NCBI RefSeq assembly: GCF_003597395.2
Contig: NC_133770.1
Span: 6,841,300-6,905,299 of the forward strand
DNA length: 64,000 nt
Source of the DNA: Chelonoidis abingdonii
Lineage: Eukaryota > Chordata > Testudines > Testudinidae
Direction: 5' to 3'
The notes beneath the pieces are model-generated. The model was not told the origin of the DNA and made no database searches. It saw only the letters and a program-made list of their open reading frames with translations. The translations under genes and the position numbers were made by a program. Shown in pieces: positions 10,346 to 64,000 of this stretch. Numbering within the stretch: position 1 is the first letter of the stretch; the number at the start of each line of letters is the position of its first letter.

Positions 10346-13300
10346 CTTTTTCTAACTGTCTGGCCCTGGCGACCAATTATGAATGGCCACTTGTCTCAAT
10401 ATATTACTTCTATTCCATCCACTGTTGAGAACTCCCTTCTGCTCGAGAAAGCCAGGCATCATGCAGCAATCACAATAATAATGACACTGAAAATAACCCG
10501 GTGAAATAAATACATAATTACTTATCAGCCTGGCTCAGTTAAAATAAGAGTTTAATTACTATCTGTTCCTGAGAACAGTATTTGTCTAAAAAATCCACCC
10601 TTCAAAAAACAAGAGACCAATTTGGCACTGCACTGCTTCTATTTTTCACTGATGTAACGCCACAGAGCTCTTTGGGAAACTGGAATACTGCCGTGCTGAA
10701 TTAAGCCCATTATGTCTCCTTTCAGATACTCTGAATTGGCTTTGTATTAAAGCTGGAGAATGGGCTGCTGGCCAAAGCATGAATCTGAGTCCAGATAAAC
10801 AAATATTACTGCATGAAAAACTAACCTCTCAAATTCTCAGCCAGATGAACTTCTAGCCCTCTAGCCAGAGAAGGGTTTTAATTAGTTAGTGAAGATATTT
10901 AGCAGTATTTTCTAAACAGGCCACCTGATCAGGAGACCCCTTTGATATCACTGACTTTTAAAAGATAGTTGTAAAGTTAATTAATTTGGTGGGGGAGGGT
11001 TTAATTGAAACCGATAACCAATGTCTGTGACTCAGACTTTTGGCTCGAGGTTGTTATTTCTAATCAAATTGAGACAGAAATTCTATGAGTTGCTTTGAGC
11101 CCAGAAGTTGCTTCTGTGAAATGGAGTTGGGCAGGTCTTAGTCAAATTCTTAATGGACAAGTGTCTCCATCCAAACTAGCCTTTTTGCCATTTCCAATGG
11201 AGACGCCAAGGATCAATTGGGACATAAAGACCAGTCTTGCCTCTCAGAACATTTAGGCAAACGTCCATTAAGGGAAAAGATAAGGCAACCCTAAGCTACT
11301 TCTCTCTTGTCAAAGAAGCTCAAGTCAAAGCCAGGCTTGTGTGTCTTTCACCAGGATTTTATGAATTGGTGCAGATGAGCTACATCAGCCAAAGCTCTCT
11401 AGCCCGCTAGCCAAATCTCTAGTTTTGATGTTGAGGGATGTCAGAAAATGGTTTGCATGGCATGATGATGGGCCAGTGAACTTTTATAAAGATGGTAGGA
11501 TTTGCTGTTTTGGAAACAGGATGTTCTTTTGGGCCAACCATATTTGCTGTCCAATAGGTCTAACCTTTTAATTTCACAACAGTACAAAAGCTGCCACACA
11601 ATCCAGATCGCTGAATAGGGATGGACGTGTTCTTTCCTTTTATTCATGCAGTTTACAAACCATCGTGTTTTCCAGGCAAACCAAAAGGCCATGGCCATTC
11701 CTACAGGACATTATTTAGATCTTTTGCAGACTCAGTTCCTTGGCAATTTACTACATTTCTCATTTCAAGACACTGTAGAGGAATAGGCTACAAACCCCAC
11801 TCTATGTGGAGAGATGTCATAAAAGCTTTACAGGCTCAGTAGCTGGAATGGGATTTTGTGTGTGTCCTTCACAAAATCTACAACATGGCAACCCCTCAGA
11901 AGTAACAGCAAAATTAAAAAGTCAAATGGCAAGACAGTTCAAGCACAAGTCTCATCTAGGAATGTCTAGTCTCCAAGACACGCCATTGAGCACAATACAA
12001 TCGCTCACCCAGCAGGTGCAGATAGATAGAGCTCGCATGGTGAAGACCTAAGCCAACATCCTACTAAATGTTTTATCCTACTGCCAGGCAATTACAAGTT
12101 GCAGATGGCAGCATGGTACCCCCGTTTACAGAGGATTAGAAATCCAAGAGACGGACACTGAAGCCTTCTGGCTCCCCATAGACTGGTTTAAATTGGAAGA
12201 GACTGCTCTGATTGTCTTTCGCTTCCATCAGTGCTCAAATGACCCAAGACTCAGAACGGGAAGTGGGAAAGAGATGGTTTTGGCTCTGTGTTTGCTTAGA
12301 GAATCAGCAGTTCAGTGAAGATAATCATTAATCATTTTAATTTTGCTTAATCCCTCTTGGCTTTATTCCCTCTGCTGAGGAAGACATCCCCCTCAGTTGT
12401 CAGAGTTATTTACTTCTGAGGCCTCATTTTCATCTACACTGAGCACTGATATCAAAGATGACACAAAGTACAGGACAATGGGGAATCAGGCGCCAAATAA
12501 TTTATGTACTCTGCTTCCTGGCATCTACTTTCAGTTCTTTGGGCACCGTCAGCCCACCCTGAAAGAGATGCCAGGTGAATGGAAACATGCTCTTCACATA
12601 ATGCACTAAAGAAAGCAACTCGATGGAGGGAAAAACCTTCATTTATCCAGATGGACAAAAAGAGGCGGCACAGAGCTAAGTTCACTGTGCTGCGCAAGAA
12701 CCACCAGACTCCATGACCACAACACACATGAAACACCTAGATCATGAGCTAAACTATAGTGTTGGGCATACACCTCACATGTCTTTGTTCCAAAGCATGG
12801 GCTTCTGCTCAACAAGCTACAGGCACAACCAGATGTGACCTCATGAACACTACAGCCAGTAGAGGGCAGAGCTGTGCATAGGATGGCGTCACATATTATT
12901 CCAACATACCCTCTAAGGGCTGACTCACACAGTGCTTGCTCTGTTTTCACACAGTGCTTTCTCAGGAGAAACTTCCATTGTTCCGAAGGGGCGTTTTGGC
13001 TGAGTAAGGACCAGACTGACCCATTTACTCACATTGAGTAGTATTGCTTGAAGCCACTGACTGATTCTTGGTGTAACTGAATATGAGTAAAGGTATCAGA
13101 AGTTACAGCTAGTTAAAAGAACCCACAAAGACATTTTTCCCCTTAATTTTTGAAATTTCCAAATTTTAAATTATTTCAGTCATCTCTCATCAAAAAACAA
13201 GAAAATGCATTTTTACAAACATTTCATCCCATTTTTTTCCCAATATTTTTTTAAATAAAAAATTGTTGCTAAAATTTTGAAATTCTAATTTCCATCAATG

Positions 13301-16300
13301 CTGTCAAAAACTGCCCCAACAATGGACTGTATAAGGATTCCAAGATCTGGCTCTAAAAAGTAAGAACTCCAGGAAGACGAGATGGGACAAAGCGGAGGAA
13401 CAGTGAAAAAAGACATCATCTCTCAGGAACAAAGACGAAACAAGTTTATAGGGGTCTACAAACACATGCACACAGATCAGAGACGATAGGGGATTACCTA
13501 CATAGAATGCACCTTCTGCCTTTCAAGAATCACAAGGAAGGGAAGAGCAACATCTCTGTGTATTTCAGAGAGGAGGTAGATTAAACAGTGAAGAGCTCAG
13601 ATTGCATGGCTGTTGATGGGAAGGAACGGAGCAGGGAGCCAGCTGGAAACAAGAGCAAAACTTTTGGACATGAGATTGAAGAGAAACCTGAATGGTCTCA
13701 ATGCTGCAGATCATTTTTCAACATGGCTAAGCCGACAAATAAGACATCACAGGACAAACATCAGGGAGGAGTGCAAGCTGGCACAGATAAAAAGGAGGAC
13801 AACTGTCCTCCCTTGGGACTGTCCTAGAATTGAACTCTAGATAAGCTTATTTTGATTTTCGTGGTTCTGAAGCCCTTAGGTATTTTCCTCCCTGGCATCC
13901 AGTATCTGACCCGAACTGGACATGGTGACAGAGCAAGGAAGGATAGTCTTGCAGTGCTAGCAGTGGCCACCAGAAATGCCAGAGAAGAACGAGCCTTTTC
14001 ACCAGATTATTACCCCAATTTGTAAAGGCTCAAATTCAGCCCCTCGTTGCAGTTGTGCACCAAAGATGAATTTGGCCCATAATCCAGCTGCAATATCTCC
14101 AAAGTTGATCACAACGCTCAATTTTAGAGGCTCCTTCTCCTCTTCCCCTTTGCAAGATAACACAGGCTCAATCCAAAGCGCACCTTCCACCGACTTCATT
14201 TCTTATTGTATCAGGCCCTATAGACTCCACCATCAGTTCTCTGCAACTCTTGCTTTCAGCACAGGTAGGATTTGAATAGGATTTAACCAAAATACAGTAT
14301 GATTCGCTTTAAAACCAGACAAATTCCATTTTTTATGTTCTTAATTCTTACATGCAATTCTGTTCATGCATATGAACACTCAAAGGAAAAAAAATTACTT
14401 ATCATTACATACCATTTGTGTTGGAAATGATCAAGAATAGATTTCCCTCCCCATCTCCATGTAATTTTTGGTCATGTTTAGCAACTGACAGCAGGTTCTG
14501 GTAATTAAATCCAGTGACAAATTTACATTTATTTATTATATACCTTGTCTTTACAAATAAATTAATTTCATAGCTCTCATAATTACTTGAACTTTGCTAA
14601 ATGATTTCCAAACATGTTATTAACCTCGAGCTGTCTTCAGCAAACACGAGTAAATAATGAATCACCAGTAAGGAAACGTTGCTAAGTAATTTCTTTCTTT
14701 GAGTGATACAGTCACAAGGGTCGAGCATCCACTTGGTAGGTTTTAAGCACAACACATGTCCACTGGAGATTGGAGGGGGGCAGATTGAAAGGGTTCATGC
14801 AAGGGTTGGAAAGCCAGAGCCAGCATACTTAATGCATCTCTCTCTTGAATTGGGATTACACATCGGCAGCTCAGCTGAATGGGATGCTAAATAACTCAAG
14901 TGTTTAGCTGACGGTTGACTGGCAATAACTTCCGCTTCCTCCAATTCCCTCCAGAGGCTATGCCAGCATCTATGGCTAAGATGCAAGCAGTGAGTGCTTC
15001 AGACTGACCCAGATTTCTGCAATGTTGGCTTGCTCTCAGCACCAGAATTTCACTCAATCCATCTATTTTTCCTTGCAAGATTACTTAATTTCTGCATAGT
15101 ATTTATTAAAAAAAAAAATAACCCACAACCAAACCGATTCACCCTTTGGAGACCTGACATTTCAATAGCTGCCATTCGGTGGTAAATTGTTAAGAATATT
15201 TGGACTTATTCTAACCACACAAAACAAAAACAAACATCAAAAATAAATATTGTCACCTTCCAACATATGCCTCATTTTTACCTGAAATGGGGAGTACAGT
15301 TCCTTCAGAGCCCTGGGGTGGCGCCCTCTTGGTCACCACAATCCCCATCCCAGGTTCTGATCTGAAGCCCAGCAAAGTCAATGGATCAGGCTTTGGATCA
15401 GGTGTTAACCTGAGAGGTGGTGCAAAGGCAGGTACAGGACACTTGAGGTGGAGTCAAGATACCAGCTGCTCTTCTCAGGGTCCCCCCACCAGGCTCCACC
15501 AGGCTAGGAGCTTTGGGAATGAAGATCTTAAGCCCTGAGAGGAGCAGCGGATTCAGTAGTCCATCTCTGGTGGCATGGATATGTCTCTGAAGTCCGCAGG
15601 CTTCACTAGCTCAGCTGTGGAAGAGCAGGACAGAGAGTCGATTACCTGATAGGCGCATCCTTGACTCCCCCACAGGATCATTGCACCTGGCCACACCACC
15701 TCTTTCTGACTATGTTTTGACTGCAACCAAATGATTCCTATATGGGGCCAACATGATTCACGTACCGGAAACAGTTCCAAAATGTACTATTATGGGCTGG
15801 ATTGAGGCTTGAGAAACCACAGCTCACCTTGGGGCATTGGGAGCCCAAGAAGGAATTTAGCCTGCCTCAGCCAGATTTCCCCCTGAGAGGCTCTGAGGAA
15901 TGGTACATTGGAATGGCAGCTCTGTCATTATTACCTCGTGGCTCTAAATCATGGCATCTACAGAGACACAAAGCAATATGCTCAGCTGGTGTGAAATGGC
16001 TTGAAGGAAGCTATGCCAATTTTCAGCAGCCAAAGGCCTAGCCCCTGGATTTTACCACTTGACTGCTGCTTAGCAGGCAAGTCAGATAAAAGTACCACGT
16101 GTGATGGAACATCACCACCACGTACTTCCATGGTGATAGCAGGACATCAACAGAATCCACCAGCAAGGGAAACGGTAGATTGTGAAAATATATCCCTGAT
16201 CCCTTTTCCTGCCATTCACACAGACTCTATCTTACAGGTTTCCCTTTTTGGCCCATCACTATGATGTCCGGATAATCGTTCTCAATAGGTAGTTTCAGTG

Positions 16301-16472
16301 ACCTCAATGGAGCTGCAACTGTACAACCATTTCCACCAGCTGAGGATATGGCCCACCCTATGTGCGTGTGTTTGTTCTTGATAGTCAAACCACAAAAAGT
16401 CTGGCAAGTTTGGCAGTGCACCTAGAAGTCTGGAATTTTGAAGTATTCAAATAGTAATGTAATAATTGGAGA
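10346..16472. other. Intergenic DNA, largely unique and partly AT-rich
   Basis: No coding exon is recognised. The sub-segments 10440-10730 and about 14280-14700 are AT-rich, repeat-poor and rich in homeodomain-like TAATTA/ATTA cores, which makes them candidates for conserved non-coding DNA (inference only). Near 13135-13290 is a low-complexity A/T segment like the family at 34610. A small foldback copy is centred near 16320. Confidence 0.35.
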
Positions 16473-16645
16473 TATACCAATCTCCTAGAACTGGAAGGGA
16501 CCTCAAAAGGTCATTGAGTCCAGCCCCCTGCCTTCACTAGTAGGACCAAGTACTGATTTTTGCCCCAGATCTCTAAGTGGCCCCCTCAAGGATTGAACTC
16601 ACAGCTCTGGGTTTAGCAGGCCAATACTCAACACCTTGGCTATGT
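16473..16645 (-). mobile_element. tRNA-derived SINE with CR1-like tail
   Basis: On the minus strand the 5' head reads as a degenerate tRNA gene. It has an A-box-like 'atagccaaggtgttgag' and a B-box-like 'gtgagttcaatcct'. The body ends at the left in CR1-like 'ggaagggacctcaaaaggtc', which on the minus strand is the SINE 3' tail. This head-plus-CR1-tail structure matches the tortoise Pol III/SINE, which is mobilised by CR1. Confidence 0.7.
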
Positions 16646-17792
16646 AAAACTGGCCTGTGTGTCTCATGAGAACAGGTTATCTTGTCCAACTCCCGCTCCT
16701 TCCTGCTCCTGGCTGAGATGGGAATACTGCAACAACAGTCCCTCAGGATAGTTTGGCCTGCCCAGACCCCACAGGAAGGAGGAAATGCAGAGGTGAGAAT
16801 GAAAAATTATGTAAAGATTTTTTTTTAAAAAGTCAATTTTCCTGAAATTCCAAAAAGAAAAGAAAGAAAAGGTTTGAGGTGGCTTTACGGATGCACACAC
16901 ACACCCCAAGGCAGCTGCAAACTTTCCTTTCCATCTCGACCCACTTAGAAGCAGACAGAATGGGCTTCTTTCTAAGAGTGGACAAGCTAATGCATTACAT
17001 TCTGATACTTGCATTTTAATCCTAGGATTGTACTGGCTTCTCCTGTCACTTGGGCTCTGGGTAGGAGAACGGGAAGCTCATTCGGCACTTGTATCCAGTA
17101 GCTGGGAGTCATTTATCACAAAAGCATGCTCATCATCAAAGAATCAGAATTAAGGCCCCTCCAGCAGGGAACTTGCACACAATGACCCCAGGGGGTTGGG
17201 TTTTATAACAAAGGGGCAAAACCATGAAACACCAGAGCTGTCTGTGCTGTGTTCTTGAACTGGCAGACATGGCCAGTGGGACTCAGCCAGACTGGTGTGG
17301 GTGATTGTAGGGCGTCTAGGCTTCTTTAAAACAAAGGAGAAAACCAAACCCAACCAAGCAGTGATGGCAACACCCCGGGGCAGCTTGCACCACTGAAAGA
17401 AAATGGCGTGTCACATTCCTCACCAGACTGTCTCGTTTCACTTGGTTGAATTCCCTGCATCTTTGTGCCGTGGACACTCTCTGAGAGGTGAAACTACAGA
17501 GTATCATTTGTACGTCCCCTTGTAAACTCTGAATATCCCCATTGTTCAACAGGTCACAAGGACCGTGGGTCTGGAGAAGACTGCCTTCATTCACACCTTG
17601 GAGACTAGACCACTACATAAATGTGTGTGATCAACAGCTGGCCACATCTGTGGTCCACTTTTCCCAGATAACTTGACCTCTTGTTCCACAGAACAGAGAA
17701 ACTGTATGAAAACCCTTGGCATCTGATTTGTGGCCTGGCATTCTTTTGCCCACTAAATGCTCTCTGGGAAATATCTTCTTCTTCTTCTTTCT
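16646..17792 (-). other. Putative PTH1R 3' UTR and downstream flank
   Basis: This segment lies immediately 3' of the PTH1R stop codon on the minus strand. No other gene or obvious repeat interrupts it, so it likely includes the 3' UTR. The only nearby poly(A)-signal-like hexamer I could find is a minus-strand ATTAAA at 17020-17015, about 770 bp after the stop. The true cleavage site is not established. Confidence 0.4.
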
Positions 17793-62319
<44,527 letters not shown>

Positions 62320-64000
62320 CTAACGAAAGGAACGAGAAAACAGATGACATGAATCTTAGCGGATTGCAGTACTGGAAGAACAGAAGAAGTATCTTTCCCG
62401 ATGCTTCAACCACAGATTCACACTTGCCCTTATAACTCAGTTACCCATAATCAGCCTGCCCTTATCTGCTCTCTCTGCTGCTTGTCATGGAGCTGTGGGG
62501 GAACAGGGGGTTGTTTCAGATCAGCTTAGCGCAGGGAATCTCCCCTCGCCACTGAACTTCAAAAACCAGCCATTTGTTCTACACAGAAACTCTCAAATTT
62601 AAAGAGGCACTCATCAAACAGTGTAGGTCAAAATACGGGGTTTAAAAAAAGAAAGATAGAAAAATGGTTTTCAAAATCCAATAGCATGGAAACATTTGGA
62701 TGATTGTTAAAAAAAAGTCATTGAAAAGCAATAGGCTTGTTCAAGTGGATCTTTCTACATCTCTAGCCCTTATCACTGTACAATCTTAGTGCCTTCCAAT
62801 TAGGAATAGAGTTTTTTTTCTTTGTTGCTCCCCTGCTACCAAGAGGGAAGACAGATACAGCGCAGAGTAAGTGATTTACCCAATGTCAGCCAGAGTGCCT
62901 GTGGCAAATCCAGGAATAAAACCCAGTGCCCCAGTCCAGTGCTTCATCCACTAGACCATCGTTCTTCCCCTTCCACGTATCACAAGGGGGCCTTTAAGTG
63001 GATGTGCAGAAAAACCTCCCTGGCAGCTGCAGTTCTGGCATAAGATTCTGCACTGGCCCAGCTCCCAGTTTCGCCCACAGTGGGCATGTGGGAGGGTTGT
63101 GGATGTAGTCTACTACACGGTGGTTAGTCTCTGCTTCCTGGGAGCCCTGGGAAGCATGCATAAGTTAGAGCAGCCTTGAGGCTGCTCTTATTCACACCAG
63201 GGACCAAGCAGATTCCTGCATAGCCCAGAATGGGGGGAGCACAAAAATGGTTTTACCCATCAACTCCGGTCCTGTGCTCAGCTCAAGTACAGAGCAACTG
63301 AGAAACAGGCCCAAGGATTTTTTGTTTTTTAAAAAAATTAGACACCGTATAGCCAAACTGTGGTCTCGGCTCCACCACTGTGGTAGCTTTGTAATGCAGA
63401 ATGAGACCGGTGCAGCCACACCAATGTCACAGGGTCACTGACCTCAGGAGCCAGAGTGGAGCCGTCATCGGTGACGACAGTTGGAATTTTCTGTAATACT
63501 TTTACGCTTCATCTGTAGGATCCCGCACCCAACCGCGTTGCGCCACTACTTTTGGGGATGGGGTGAGAATTAATTCTGTCCTTGCAACAGCGGCTATCAA
63601 GGCAAAGTGTCTGAGCCACTAAGGCTGACGGGGCTGGAATCAACATAGACTCTACCCTGTCAAGAGGAACCTTAATAACTGAAGATGAACTCCTAGAGCC
63701 AGTTGCTTCTCCCCACTTCCCTGCCTGGAAGCAGAACAAAAAGCCCCAAGCTGGAGAACAAGGATTTGAAGGTGTTGGGTGCCTGTGACAAGAACAGGTT
63801 CTCTCAACACAGGGGCTCTCACCCCAGACTCAGAGCCGAAATGGATTCTGCAGCAGTTTGGCTTGGCGGAGCTCTGGCTTTAGACTCCGCCTTCACCTGT
63901 GCTTCTCGATGCTCACCTAAGTGCTTCCAGATGCTGTAGTCCAGGGGGCTGTGAAAATCTGCAAACACTGACATGCATTGATCCCCAAAAGGGGTAGAAA
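62320..64000 (-). other. PTH1R: PTH1R intron upstream of exon G (partial)
   Basis: The next upstream exon, E3, should encode the CWP-containing core of the ectodomain. No such segment is visible on the minus strand before the window ends, so E3 lies beyond 64000. The sequence here is mostly unique, with an A/T-rich patch at 62640-62720 and a tRNA-like repeat remnant near 62840-62970. A 42-nt candidate exon is discussed in the findings. Confidence 0.7.

Noticed and set aside
63500..63620. Possible small structured RNA gene
   Set aside because: Some B-box-like wording is present, but I could not build a cloverleaf or a 5S-like fold.
63917..63958. Candidate PTH1R exon E3
   Set aside because: Phase fits exon G, but the encoded residues lack the cysteines and CWP core expected of E3, and 42 nt is too short. 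It is kept only as a speculative cassette exon in the findings.

Overview
The window is vertebrate nuclear DNA, most likely from a turtle (Testudines). This rests on two things. The one gene found is a PTH1R whose encoded protein looks sauropsid. The interspersed repeats are CR1 LINEs together with tRNA-headed SINEs that carry CR1-like 3' tails, the arrangement described for the tortoise Pol III/SINE and its CR1 partner. No species can be named from the sequence alone, and a crocodilian or other sauropsid is not strictly excluded.

The only protein-coding gene I can support is PTH1R, the class B1 receptor for parathyroid hormone and PTHrP. It lies on the minus strand from 62319 down to the stop codon at 17793. 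Ten consecutive coding exons (G, M1, M2, M3, M4, EL2, M5, M6/7, M7 and T in the usual nomenclature) are present. All have GT-AG introns and all reading phases join, giving 440 residues from the last part of the hormone-binding ectodomain to the C-terminal ETVM. The signal-peptide exon and E1-E3 are not seen and should lie beyond position 64000.

Layout: 1-17792 is the region downstream of the gene. It holds decayed CR1 copies, a perfect-TSD hAT MITE (4557-4680), small foldback repeats and AT-rich unique sequence. From 17793 to 62319 the gene's introns carry almost everything else: CR1 copies, including a 1.9-kb copy with a dead reverse transcriptase; four hAT-type foldback elements with 8-bp target duplications; an older non-CR1 LINE broken up by later insertions; a candidate solo LTR; a Penelope-like element with inverted ends; SINEs; a 48-bp minisatellite; and a CA microsatellite. 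From 62320 to 64000 lies the intron upstream of exon G, with one speculative 42-nt cassette exon.

No bacterial, CRISPR or operon-like system is present. The noteworthy material is the completeness of the PTH1R exon set, a few receptor residue changes, and the dense, partly nested mobile-element record. Exon boundaries were read by hand from splice motifs and phase. Repeat boundaries are exact only where target-site duplications are stated.
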